A stretch of DNA of 22,156 nucleotides from an uncultured Megasphaera sp. (GTDB lineage: Bacteria > Bacillota > Negativicutes > Veillonellales > Megasphaeraceae). The translations under genes were made by a program, and so were the position numbers. Where the stretch lies: assembly GCF_958350005.1 (NCBI RefSeq), contig NZ_CATWFF010000013.1, forward strand, positions 1-22,156. Reading direction: 5' to 3'. Positions 1 through 7,308 of this stretch are shown in pieces; position 1 is the stretch's first letter, and every line of letters starts with the position of its first letter. The notes under the pieces were generated by a model that was given only the letters and a program-made list of their open reading frames with translations, searched no databases and was not told the DNA's origin.

Positions 1-86
1 GAAGTGCTTCGTTCTTTTTCCAAATCAAGTGTAACGGATGTTTGACAAACCTACACATTCAGTCTTTCCGGAATTAGGGGATATAC

Positions 87-116
87 TTGCTAATTGGCAA
101 ATAGGTGTTATATAAT
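87..116 (+). promoter_or_regulatory. Putative sigma-A-type promoter of the first operon
   Basis: A TTGCTA -35-like hexamer (87-92) lies 18 bases ahead of a perfect TATAAT (111-116). Transcription would start near 123 and leave a leader of about 60 bases before the ATG at 182. An earlier TTGACA at 42-47 has no matching -10 box. Bases 1-80 hold nothing else I can identify. Confidence 0.6.
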
Positions 117-181
117 TAAATGTATCTGTATGGTTTTGTTGGTACAGAGAAATTTTTGCATTTAAGAAAAGGGGCTGTGAT

Positions 182-1150
182 ATGTATCACATAAGTGTTT
201 TGACAGGACGTCAGGACGAAGATGATTTTGGAGAGCGGTTGCGTGACATAGCACGCGTAGAATACTGCCCATCTGAAAATGAGGATATAATGGCTGATCG
301 CATGGAAGATACGGATGTCATTATTTGTAAGTCAGAAACTGTTTCTGCTTCGTTGATTGAACGATTGGACGACTTGAAGTTAATTGTTATTTTGTCTACC
401 CGTTCTGATGCGGTTGATTTGGAAGCGGCTAGGCGCAGGGGAGTTTTAGTAATCAATAATACGTCATATTGCGTTGACGATATTGCCGATCATACATGCG
501 CCATGATTTTGTCTTTAATTCGTCAGCTGCCGGAATACCAAAACGATATACGCAGTAATTGCCGTTGGGAATACGGTACCATTTCTTGGCCGATTCATCG
601 CGTTTCCAGCAATCTCATCGGTCTTGTTGGCTTTGGACATGTTGGTCGTGCCGTAGCCTCACGGCTTCATGCCTTTGGCTGTAAGATACAGGCTTATGAT
701 CCCTTTGTAAGTGAACAGGTCATGGAAGCCAATCACGTTCGCCCTGTTGATTTTGAGGAATTACTGCGGAGCAGTGATGTTGTATCCCTGCATATGCCTC
801 TGAATGAAACAACGCGGTACATATTTCAGGATGAACAATTCGAACAAATGAAAAAGGGCTCTATTTTCGTTAACTGCTGTCGCGGCGGGTTAGCTGATGA
901 AGCCGCTTTATACCATGCCATTGATGATGGGCATATCCGCAGTGCAGCATTAGATGTTTTGTCTATGGAACATCCCAGCCCCATGCTGCTCAAGATGATT
1001 GCCCGGCCGGAGTTTTTGCTGACTCCTTGTGTAAGCTATCATTCTGTCGAAGCAGATATACAGGTCCGTAACGATGCGGAACATTATATTCGCCTGTTCT
1101 TTGCTGGCCGGTATGACGAGCTGCCAGTAGTTGCGGCACGCGAAGTATAA
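182..1150 (+). CDS. D-isomer-specific 2-hydroxyacid dehydrogenase-like protein (CtBP-like), catalytic His replaced
   Basis: This 322-residue protein has the two-domain layout of NAD(P)-dependent D-2-hydroxyacid dehydrogenases, which interconvert 2-keto acids and D-2-hydroxyacids in the cytoplasm. Visible marks are IADHTCAMIL (101-110), the nucleotide-binding GFGHVG (150-155), the ribose-binding Asp in AYDPF (173), the catalytic-type Arg in NCCRGG (R234) and a Glu in SMEHP (E263). The general acid/base His normally found in a TPH motif is Cys283 here (TPCVSYH), although the flanking C-terminal helix aligns well with CtBP-type members. The protein may therefore have altered chemistry or act as an NAD-sensing or binding protein. 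AAGGGG (168-173) supports the ATG. It heads a five-gene operon of otherwise envelope-directed genes. The substrate cannot be told from sequence. Confidence 0.85.
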   Translation: MYHISVLTGRQDEDDFGERLRDIARVEYCPSENEDIMADRMEDTDVIICKSETVSASLIERLDDLKLIVILSTRSDAVDLEAARRRGVLVINNTSYCVDDIADHTCAMILSLIRQLPEYQNDIRSNCRWEYGTISWPIHRVSSNLIGLVGFGHVGRAVASRLHAFGCKIQAYDPFVSEQVMEANHVRPVDFEELLRSSDVVSLHMPLNETTRYIFQDEQFEQMKKGSIFVNCCRGGLADEAALYHAIDDGHIRSAALDVLSMEHPSPMLLKMIARPEFLLTPCVSYHSVEADIQVRNDAEHYIRLFFAGRYDELPVVAAREV

Positions 1151-1165
1151 GGAGGGTCTTGGGTT

Positions 1166-1978
1166 TTGCGTATTATGAAATGGGCAGTCATGGCCCTGAC
1201 TTGCTGTACGTTGTTAGGCGGATGTGCTGGTACGAATACTACAGGTGACTCTGCAGCAAACACGGCAGCTCCGCCGCAGGAACAGGTCGAAATGGCTGTT
1301 CCGGAAAAAGGCATTCCCGTCCTCATGTATCACATGATTGGCGATGTTCCTGATAACGATGCGGTTTTGCTGGAATCCCACTTCAGAGAACAAATGAAGT
1401 TCCTGAAAGATAATGGGTTCCACCCGATTACGCTGCAGCAACTGTATGAGTATATGACAAAAGGAAGTCCTGTGCCGGTAAATCCCGTTGTGCTGACTTT
1501 TGATGACGGGTATCCTGATACGTATTCTATCGTAACGCCTGTTATGGAAGAATATGGGTTCCCCTGCACGGTATTCATTCCGACCCGGGATGCTGATGAT
1601 GGCGCACGGCTGACATGGGATCAGATTACGGAAATGCAAAAACGAGGCATTTCTATTTCGTCCCATTCGTATGAGCACATACGACTGGCTGAACTGTCGC
1701 CGGCTGCAATTGATGAACAAGTGCGAAAAAGTCAGGAAGAGCTTAAAAAGCATCTGGGAAGTACCAATGAATTCTTTTGTTATCCCTATGGCCGGGAAAA
1801 TCCGGCTGTAGAAGAAGCGATGAAAAAGCACGGCATCAAACTGGCCTTTACGATGAATCCGGGATGGGCGAAGAAAGGCGATAATCCTTATGCGGTCAAA
1901 CGTATTTGGATTGGCAATGCCGTCGATATAGAAAACTTTAAGCAGCGCATTACGACGGAGCACTACGAAGAGCGATAA
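1166..1978 (+). CDS. Polysaccharide deacetylase (NodB fold) lipoprotein
   Basis: This is a predicted exported lipoprotein of 270 residues, with a short hydrophobic signal ending in the lipobox LGGC (Cys20) followed by a Ser/Thr/Ala/Pro-rich linker. The NodB homology domain runs from about residue 50 to 265. It carries motif 1 TFDDGY with the metal and base aspartates (D113, D114), motif 2 SHSYEH with the zinc histidines H167 and H171, a motif 3-like FCYPYG (204-209) and a Trp in NPGW (224). Such enzymes remove N- or O-acetyl groups from cell-surface glycans; the layout with PVLMYHMI near the start resembles PgaB/IcaB-type and general envelope deacetylases. The start is a TTG placed nine bases after GGAGGG (1151-1156); the ATG at 1175 is too far from it. 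The glycan target is unknown. The gene begins 15 bases after the dehydrogenase gene. Confidence 0.88.
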   Translation: MRIMKWAVMALTCCTLLGGCAGTNTTGDSAANTAAPPQEQVEMAVPEKGIPVLMYHMIGDVPDNDAVLLESHFREQMKFLKDNGFHPITLQQLYEYMTKGSPVPVNPVVLTFDDGYPDTYSIVTPVMEEYGFPCTVFIPTRDADDGARLTWDQITEMQKRGISISSHSYEHIRLAELSPAAIDEQVRKSQEELKKHLGSTNEFFCYPYGRENPAVEEAMKKHGIKLAFTMNPGWAKKGDNPYAVKRIWIGNAVDIENFKQRITTEHYEER

Positions 1979-2009
1979 GGCGCTGAAATCTTTTAGTTCT
2001 GAGGTAAAC

Positions 2010-2954
2010 ATGAAGAAATACTTCAAGGAAATTGGAAAATTCTTAATCTTAATGATGGTATTTTTTGCTGTCACATCTCCTTTTGTCGTGCTGTTTGGAC
2101 CTTTTGACAACCTTAAGCGGACCGTTGTCGGCGCTATTTTAAAAAGCCGTCATCCCCAATATATTACGTGGCTGTTTTCCCAGGAAGAAATCGATAAGAT
2201 TTTGGGCGGTATCAGTACGGCTCCTAAACAGCAGCTGTTCGATTTTCAGGTTCGCAGCGATTCGTCATTGAATTTAAAAAATATTGATTCCAGTCGCTTT
2301 AAAGGCTTTTTGCTGGAAATTCCCAATCCCAAGCGTCTGCAAGTAGCTACGGCGGAAAATATGGATGAAAAAGGCGATACGACGAGTGGCATTGCAACCC
2401 GTAATCATGCCGTAGCCGCCATTAATGCCGGCGGATTTTATGATGCTAATGGGACGGGAACGGGCCGCAGCCCCTATGGCTTTATCATTCATGACGGCAA
2501 ATTTTTACTGGGTGCCGATGTATCGGATGATGAAACCAACGAATTTGTCGGGTTTAACGACGAAGGGCAGCTCATTGCCGGAACGTACAGCAAAGGGGAA
2601 CTCATTAAGATGAATGCCAAAGAGGGCATTTCCTTTGGTCCGACCCTGATCGTCAATGGAGAGAAAATGATTACAACCGGCGATGGCGGCTGGGGTGTAG
2701 GACCACGTACTGCCATTGGCCAGCGCAAAGACGGCACTGTGCTGTTTTTAGTCGTTGACGGTCGTCAGCCTGGTTACTCCGTAGGCGCTACCTTGCGGGA
2801 TCTGCAGAATATTCTCTATGAAGAAGGCGCCGTTATTGCGGCTAATCTGGACGGCGGCTCCAGTTCAACGCTGTTTTTAAACGGAAAAGTTATTAATAAA
2901 CCGGCTGATCTGCTCGGCGAACGCATGATTCCGACGGCATTTATCGTCAAATAG
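2010..2954 (+). CDS. Phosphodiester glycosidase (NAGPA) family membrane protein
   Basis: This 314-residue protein has one N-terminal membrane segment (about residues 11-30) and an extracytoplasmic C-terminal domain of the phosphodiester glycosidase/NAGPA family. That family includes the mammalian enzyme uncovering mannose-6-phosphate and bacterial proteins linked to exopolysaccharide or wall glycan turnover. Diagnostic stretches are VAAINAGGFYD (135-145), ISFGPTLIVNG (207-217), GPRTAIGQ (231-238), the LFLVVDGRQPG block (245-255) and ANLDGGSSSTL (278-288). The start is ATG with GAGG (2001-2004). It sits between the deacetylase and a membrane-anchored unknown, which suggests a joint role in trimming a surface glycan. 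The real substrate is not deducible. Confidence 0.85.
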   Translation: MKKYFKEIGKFLILMMVFFAVTSPFVVLFGPFDNLKRTVVGAILKSRHPQYITWLFSQEEIDKILGGISTAPKQQLFDFQVRSDSSLNLKNIDSSRFKGFLLEIPNPKRLQVATAENMDEKGDTTSGIATRNHAVAAINAGGFYDANGTGTGRSPYGFIIHDGKFLLGADVSDDETNEFVGFNDEGQLIAGTYSKGELIKMNAKEGISFGPTLIVNGEKMITTGDGGWGVGPRTAIGQRKDGTVLFLVVDGRQPGYSVGATLRDLQNILYEEGAVIAANLDGGSSSTLFLNGKVINKPADLLGERMIPTAFIVK

Positions 2955-2963
2955 GAGGAAGGT

Positions 2964-3863
2964 ATGAAACTACGAAAAGTGATGGGCGCCTTTGTCCTGG
3001 GGATTGCCATACAAGCCGGCATATACGTCTATTTAGATTCTGTTCTGTTTGCGCCAACTTCGGACTTTCAGATTGCTGGTACGAACCAGCAGGAAGCACT
3101 GGGATTTGGCGTGGAAACAAACGGCCAGTCCTATTATTCCTTCGATAAGCGCTTTATGGCAACAGTTGTCGATGACAATGTAACGATTTATGAAGCCGGA
3201 AAAAAGGGCGAGCCCCAGCGCATTAGCCTGCATGGGCGCAAAGTATCTTTCTTCGAGTGGCTGCCTGACCGCAATCTGGCTATTTTTGCGACCTATGGCC
3301 GCGATGATAAGACCGGGGAATACGGCGTATATATTGCCCAGTACAACCCCATTTATCCGGAACGGGAGCTGGACACGCCTATTGAAGATGCGCCGGCAGA
3401 CAGCAAGATTGTCGATGTGGCATATTCTACGGCGACAAACGTCGTATACATGAAGCTGGAAGTAGGGCCGAAGCGGTATCGCATTTATCGGACCGATGCC
3501 AACTATGATACGCGGCGTATTCATGTGCAGGCCGAAAATATTGGCCGCATTGCCGTATTCTATGATTCGGACACCTTCTTTTATGATAACCTTCGTACTG
3601 GCGTTGTCTATATGTTTGAAGGCGCTACCAGCAGCTGGCGGGAAATTTCGCCGAGCGGTAAATTCCGCCTTGTCGGCATAGACGGACAGGAAATATTTAT
3701 TGCTGAAATGAACCGGGATGACAAAGTCGTAGCTGCCTATCGGGGACGGCTGAAACGGGGATTTACCAAGATCGCCACCTATAAGACGCCAGAAGACTTT
3801 TCTAAGATTACGCTGAACAGTATGCGCGAAGCGTCTGATAAAATGGATAATACTAAACGATAA
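2964..3863 (+). CDS. Membrane-anchored protein of unknown function, possibly a beta-propeller
   Basis: I do not recognise this 299-residue protein. It has a single N-terminal membrane segment (about residues 7-25) and no lipobox. An extracytoplasmic region follows, made of short alternating hydrophobic strands with turns such as VVDDNVTIYEAG, FFEWLPDRNLAIFATYG and FYDSDTFFYDNL. This pattern is reminiscent of WD40/TolB-like propeller blades that report on residues of a sugar or protein ligand, but no signature repeat is clear. GGAGG (2954-2958) overlaps the stop of the previous gene, so the two are probably translated from one message. The steady envelope context makes a role alongside the deacetylase and glycosidase plausible but unproven. 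Confidence 0.75.
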   Translation: MKLRKVMGAFVLGIAIQAGIYVYLDSVLFAPTSDFQIAGTNQQEALGFGVETNGQSYYSFDKRFMATVVDDNVTIYEAGKKGEPQRISLHGRKVSFFEWLPDRNLAIFATYGRDDKTGEYGVYIAQYNPIYPERELDTPIEDAPADSKIVDVAYSTATNVVYMKLEVGPKRYRIYRTDANYDTRRIHVQAENIGRIAVFYDSDTFFYDNLRTGVVYMFEGATSSWREISPSGKFRLVGIDGQEIFIAEMNRDDKVVAAYRGRLKRGFTKIATYKTPEDFSKITLNSMREASDKMDNTKR

Positions 3864-3876
3864 GGTGTGATATACC

Positions 3877-4206
3877 ATGGCAAAGCATAAGATACCTAAA
3901 AATCGATCCCTTGAAGACATGTTTAAAGGTGTTAAGGAAGAAATTACCTTTGAAACGGCTGACTGGGATGACGAAGAGCCGACTAAGCGGCCAGTTTTGC
4001 AGAAAAAGCCGGCCAAGCAGAGTGCTGCCGATTTTCGCAGACAGTTTTTCAGTGATGATCTGCAGGAAAAGGTAGGCAAAATGCTTCTGGATATTAAATT
4101 GGCCTATTACAAGGACGGTGTCGGCGATATTTCCCTGGAAGTCGTTAAAGATGGCCGCAATGTTGTCATAAAAACGGCGCCTAAGACGAGCAAGAAAAAT
4201 CGTTAG
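3877..4206 (+). CDS. Small hydrophilic protein of unknown function
   Basis: This 109-residue protein has no signal peptide or membrane segment. Its N-terminal half is highly charged and looks disordered (residues 1-50, with an acidic DWDDEEP patch and then a KKPAKQ patch). It is followed by a compact alpha/beta-looking region (about 52-102, containing FRRQFFSDDLQEKVGKMLLD and ISLEVVKDGRNVVIK). AAGGTG (3862-3867) precedes the ATG. It is the last gene before the terminator at 4221-4252 and begins 13 bases after the membrane-anchored unknown, so it belongs to that operon. No family is recognised. Conserved reading-frame spacing and a good ribosome site make it a real gene. Confidence 0.75.
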   Translation: MAKHKIPKNRSLEDMFKGVKEEITFETADWDDEEPTKRPVLQKKPAKQSAADFRRQFFSDDLQEKVGKMLLDIKLAYYKDGVGDISLEVVKDGRNVVIKTAPKTSKKNR

Positions 4207-4220
4207 CCAACTTGGCAGCT

Positions 4221-4252
4221 GCGGAGAGCGCATGGACGTTCTCCGCTTTTTT
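4221..4252 (+). terminator. Intrinsic terminator of the first operon, 16 bases ahead of the next ATG
   Basis: GCGGAGAGCG (4221-4230) pairs with CGTTCTCCGC (4237-4246), with one G-T wobble, around a six-base loop and is followed by six Ts (4247-4252). The next gene starts only 16 bases later, with no room for its own promoter after the hairpin. Confidence 0.88.
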
Positions 4253-4268
4253 ACAAGGAGTACAGAGT

Positions 4269-4775
4269 ATGGTTACCAAAGAAGAACTCCAGCGTCGGTA
4301 TCCCCATTGTGGTGATATTGAAGCAGGCTATGAAAATTCGAAATGGTTTTCCGTTCCCATGCAGCTGTTATTCACGCTGGCAGGCATGTACTTCTTTTGG
4401 GGGATGCTCAGCGAAACGACACTGGCTGCCAAACTGGATAATATAGCGGTCCTGCTGTTTTGTCTGTGGCGTATTCACCGGCAGCGCGATGTCATTTGCT
4501 ATGTGACGAAAAAGGGCTTGGCCGTGCGTCGCCAGTTCATGTCTTTTCAGGATTTTTATGATGAGCAGTTTCATGAAGAAAAGAGCTTTATCTTTTTGCC
4601 ATATAAGGATATTTTTCTCATATCTGACAGCTGGCAGGAAATCGAGCTGGGAAAAGCGGAAGAAGGCGGCATTGCTGTCCTGCCAGTACACTTGCAGTTC
4701 CTTTCCAAGCAGAATAAACAGCGGATTATTGATCGACTCAAGAAGGCCCAGGAAGAGCCAGATGACGTGTCATAA
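4269..4775 (+). CDS. Small membrane protein of unknown function (two TM segments)
   Basis: The ATG at 4269 is chosen because AAGGAG (4255-4260) lies eight bases before it; upstream in-frame starts would read through the terminator hairpin. The 168-residue product has two closely spaced membrane segments (about residues 19-40 and 46-64). A cytoplasmic-looking domain follows, with VTKKGLAVRRQF, a FLPYKDIF stretch and a final helix QNKQRIIDRLKKAQ. This arrangement (TM hairpin, then a small PH-like domain ending in an amphipathic helix) resembles YcxB-like small membrane proteins. That is only a visual resemblance and no function can be given. Expression probably depends on read-through of the terminator or on a promoter inside the upstream gene. 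Confidence 0.75.
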   Translation: MVTKEELQRRYPHCGDIEAGYENSKWFSVPMQLLFTLAGMYFFWGMLSETTLAAKLDNIAVLLFCLWRIHRQRDVICYVTKKGLAVRRQFMSFQDFYDEQFHEEKSFIFLPYKDIFLISDSWQEIELGKAEEGGIAVLPVHLQFLSKQNKQRIIDRLKKAQEEPDDVS

Positions 4776-4794
4776 ATAAAAAAAGAAGGTATCG

Positions 4795-4858
4795 GGCAAA
4801 AACAGGTGAAAAAGGGTAAAAACAAGCGTATTTGAAAGATAATATGCCGGTTTTTGCC
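4795..4858. repeat. Inverted repeat upstream of the amino-acid transporter operon
   Basis: GGCAAAAACAGG (4795-4806) is mirrored by CCGGTTTTTGCC (4847-4858), with one mismatch, separated by 40 A-rich bases. The pair lies just upstream of the predicted promoter of the ABC transporter operon. It could be a pair of operator half-sites or the 3' hairpin of the 4269-4775 transcript. No terminator T-run follows directly. Confidence 0.45.
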
Positions 4859-4869
4859 TGTCTAATCTC

Positions 4870-4898
4870 TTCAATATTTTAATGAAATAAAGTACAAT
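4870..4898 (+). promoter_or_regulatory. Putative promoter of the amino-acid ABC transporter operon
   Basis: TACAAT (4893-4898) is preceded at 17 bases by TTCAAT (4870-4875), a weak -35 match. The position, about 40 bases ahead of the ATG at 4940, fits the operon start. Confidence 0.45.
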
Positions 4899-4939
4899 AG
4901 GGCTTGTATCAGTGATTTCGTAATGGAGGGAACGGGAGA

Positions 4940-5734
4940 ATGAAGTGGAAGCAGTATGTTGCCATGGGCGCTGTATTTATAATGACTGCCAGTATGCTGA
5001 CAGGATGCGGTGCTGATAAAACGAGCAGTGAAGGAACAGCCCAGCGGAATAAGATCGTTATTGGTCTGGATGATAATTTTCCGCCTTTTGGGTTTCATGA
5101 TGAAAGCGGCCAGCTCGTAGGCTTTGATATTGACATGGCTAAGGAAGCGGCCAAGCGGCTGGGAATCGAAGTAGAGTTTAAGCCGATTGACTGGGACAGC
5201 AAAGAAACGGAATTGAAAAGCAAGAATATTGACGCTATCTGGAACGGCCTGTCTATTACGCCGGAACGAGAAAAGAATATCCTCTTCTCCCGACCTTATG
5301 AAAATGGTCCGCAAATCGTATTAGTGCGCAGTGATTCACCGATTCAGGGAAAAGCTGACCTGGCCGGTAAGATCGTAGGGACCCAGCAGGGCAGTACGGG
5401 CCTGGAAGCGATTGAAGCGGAACCGGACGTAAAAAATTCGTTTAAAGAATTGAAGCAGTATTCTGACAACGTCACATCCTTTATGGATCTGGAAGTAGGC
5501 CGTATTGATGCCGTTGTCGTAGCCAAGACGACAGCTGCTTACTTTATGACGAAGAACAAGGCTGATTTCCGTATTATTGATGTAGGATATCCGGATATTC
5601 CCAGCGGTGTCGGCATGCGCAAAGACGATACGGAATTAAAGGCAAAGCTGGATAAAGTGCTGGAAGATATGCATAATGACGGCACGTCTAAAAAGATTTC
5701 AGAAAAATGGTTTGGCATAGATATTTCGATGTAG
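4940..5734 (+). CDS. Amino-acid ABC transporter substrate-binding lipoprotein, copy 1
   Basis: This 264-residue family 3 solute-binding protein has a signal ending in the lipobox LTGC (Cys23). The periplasmic binding domain starts at KIVIGLDDNFPPFGF (about residues 37-51) and continues with the family motif GFDIDMAKEAAKRLG and the ligand-pocket stretch NIDAIWNGLSITPEREK. Family members bind polar amino acids such as glutamine, arginine, histidine or cystine and deliver them to a two-subunit membrane permease. The ligand cannot be read from sequence. ATG is preceded by GGAGGGAACGGGAG, which offers two Shine-Dalgarno stretches. It is followed 12 bases later by a close paralogue. Confidence 0.92.
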   Translation: MKWKQYVAMGAVFIMTASMLTGCGADKTSSEGTAQRNKIVIGLDDNFPPFGFHDESGQLVGFDIDMAKEAAKRLGIEVEFKPIDWDSKETELKSKNIDAIWNGLSITPEREKNILFSRPYENGPQIVLVRSDSPIQGKADLAGKIVGTQQGSTGLEAIEAEPDVKNSFKELKQYSDNVTSFMDLEVGRIDAVVVAKTTAAYFMTKNKADFRIIDVGYPDIPSGVGMRKDDTELKAKLDKVLEDMHNDGTSKKISEKWFGIDISM

Positions 5735-5746
5735 GAGGAATGAGTA

Positions 5747-6547
5747 ATGAACGTAAAAACATGGATGACTGCAGGATTGGCAGCTGTAGCAGCTGCGGCA
5801 GTACTGACTGGCTGCGGAGGCGAAACGAAGACAGCAGAACAGAAGCTGCCCGATAAAATTGTCATCGGCCTGGATGATAATTTCCCGCCCATGGGATTCC
5901 ATGATGAAAGCGGTGAACTTGTCGGATTTGATATTGACCTGGCAAAAGAAGCGGGAAAACGCCTGGGCGTGCCGGTCGAATTTAAACCTATTGACTGGGA
6001 CAGTAAAGAAGCAGCTCTTAAGAGCAAACAGGTAGATATGCTGTGGAACGGCCTGACGATTACGGAAGACCGGGCCAAGCAGATTGCCTTTTCCAAGCCC
6101 TATTTGAATAATGCCCAGATCCTCGTCGTACGCACCGATTCCCCTGTTGCCGACCGGGCTGGTCTGGCCGGCAAAGTAGTTGGCACCCAGGAAGGCAGCA
6201 GCTCCGTAGAAGCCCTGGACAAACAGGCTGATTTCAAAAACTCGCTGCAAGATGTCAAAAAGTACGGCGATTTCGTGGCGGCTTTCATGGATCTGGAACT
6301 GGGACGAATTGACGGCGTACTCGTAGACAGCGTCGTCGGCCGGTATTACATGAGCAAAAAGCCGGGCCAGTATAAAGTCGTCGACGATAAGATGGGCGAC
6401 GAACAGTACGGCGTTGGCATGCGCAAAGAAGATACGCTGTTGCAGGAAAAACTGAACGGCGTACTGAAAGATATGAGTGCTGACGGAACGTTGACGAAGT
6501 TATCACAAAAATGGTTTAACGACGACATTACGGTAAAAGTTCAATAA
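5747..6547 (+). CDS. Amino-acid ABC transporter substrate-binding lipoprotein, copy 2
   Basis: This is a second family 3 binding lipoprotein of 266 residues, with lipobox LTGC (Cys23). By eye, more than half of the positions in the mature domain match copy 1, including the shared blocks KIVIGLDDNFPP, FHDESG, LVGFDID, EFKPIDWDSKE and WNGL. Differences cluster around the presumed ligand pocket and hinge (LNNAQILVVRTDSP against ENGPQIVLVRSDSP; KYGDFVAAFMD against QYSDNVTSFMD). That suggests a tandem duplication with a shifted ligand range. AGGAGG (5733-5738) supports the ATG. One downstream permease and one ATPase presumably serve both proteins. Confidence 0.92.
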   Translation: MNVKTWMTAGLAAVAAAAVLTGCGGETKTAEQKLPDKIVIGLDDNFPPMGFHDESGELVGFDIDLAKEAGKRLGVPVEFKPIDWDSKEAALKSKQVDMLWNGLTITEDRAKQIAFSKPYLNNAQILVVRTDSPVADRAGLAGKVVGTQEGSSSVEALDKQADFKNSLQDVKKYGDFVAAFMDLELGRIDGVLVDSVVGRYYMSKKPGQYKVVDDKMGDEQYGVGMRKEDTLLQEKLNGVLKDMSADGTLTKLSQKWFNDDITVKVQ

Positions 6548-6565
6548 AACATACGGTGTCGCAGG

Positions 6566-6609
6566 GGTGATAGGAGACAGGCGGATATACGCGTCTGTAG
6601 CCTGTCACC
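6566..6609 (+). other. Imperfect hairpin between binding-protein and permease genes
   Basis: GGTGATAGGAGACAGGCG (6566-6583) folds on CGCGTCTGTAGCCTGTCACC (6590-6609) with small bulges, and no clear T-run follows. Such hairpins in ABC operons often protect the upstream message or cut transcription partially, so that binding proteins outnumber permeases. That role is inferred here. Confidence 0.55.
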
Positions 6610-6643
6610 TTTGTGCGTATTACCTGATGAGCAAGGAGAAAAG

Positions 6644-7294
6644 ATGGATTACTTATTTAATATTGTTCCTGCTGTAGCGGCAGGACTGGAAATTACGCTG
6701 AAAATTTTTATTATTACCATTGCCCTGAGCCTTCCCCTGGGAATTCTCATGTCCATAGCCCGTATTTCCCGCATTATGCCTCTGCGCAAAGCCATGGGCG
6801 CATACATTTACATTATGCGCGGCACACCGCTGATGCTGCAGATTCTTTTCATCTATTACGGCCTGCCTTTCATCATTGAAGGGCTGCGGCTTCCCGATTT
6901 CCCGGCGGCCATTATTGCCTTTGTCCTGAACTATGCCGCATATTTTGCTGAAATCTTCCGCGGCGGTATTCAGTCCATTGACCGTGGGCAGTATGAAGGC
7001 GCCAAGGTGCTGGGCATGACCTATGTTCAGACCATGCGCCGCATCATTCTTCCCCAGGTCGTTAAGCGCGTACTGCCGCCAGTAGCAAATGAAACGATCA
7101 ACTTGCTGAAAGATACGTCGTTAGTATATATCCTGGCCATGAACGACATTCTGCGCATTACCCGCTCCATTGTACAGCGTGATTTTGACACAACGGCATT
7201 CGTTGTTGCTGCTGTATTTTACCTGTTTTTCACGTTTATTCTTACCAAAATATTCAGCTATCTGGAAAAACGGTATGCCGTATACGATGAATAA
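6644..7294 (+). CDS. Polar amino-acid ABC transporter permease (HisMQ/GlnP type)
   Basis: The ATG at 6644 follows AAGGAG (6633-6638) and gives 216 residues, the usual size for this family. The protein starts with a membrane segment (AGLEITLKIFIITIALSLPLG, about 12-32) and has about five membrane segments. It carries the cytoplasmic EAA-type coupling loop, here GAKVLGMTYVQTMRRIILPQ (about 119-138), that contacts the ATPase. It also shows the RGTPLMLQ motif (about 58-65) typical of permeases for histidine, glutamine and arginine. Only one permease gene is present, so it probably works as a homodimer. Confidence 0.93.
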   Translation: MDYLFNIVPAVAAGLEITLKIFIITIALSLPLGILMSIARISRIMPLRKAMGAYIYIMRGTPLMLQILFIYYGLPFIIEGLRLPDFPAAIIAFVLNYAAYFAEIFRGGIQSIDRGQYEGAKVLGMTYVQTMRRIILPQVVKRVLPPVANETINLLKDTSLVYILAMNDILRITRSIVQRDFDTTAFVVAAVFYLFFTFILTKIFSYLEKRYAVYDE

Positions 7295-7308
7295 GGGAGG
7301 ACGCAGTT

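Noticed and set aside
1..30. Faint reverse-strand similarity of the first bases (GAACGAAGCAC) to the loop of the palindromic element
   Set aside because: The match is short and neither the paired stem nor the conserved flanks are present.
42..47. Consensus TTGACA as the promoter of the first operon
   Set aside because: No -10-like hexamer occurs 16-18 bases downstream; the TTGCTA-TATAAT pair fits better.
4212..4268. TTG start at 4212 for the small two-TM protein
   Set aside because: It would translate through the terminator hairpin and has no ribosome site; the ATG at 4269 has one.
4776..4939. Possible T-box or other amino-acid riboswitch ahead of the importer
   Set aside because: No T-box consensus (GGTACCGCG-like) bases, terminator pair or specifier arrangement is visible; only the spaced inverted repeat is.
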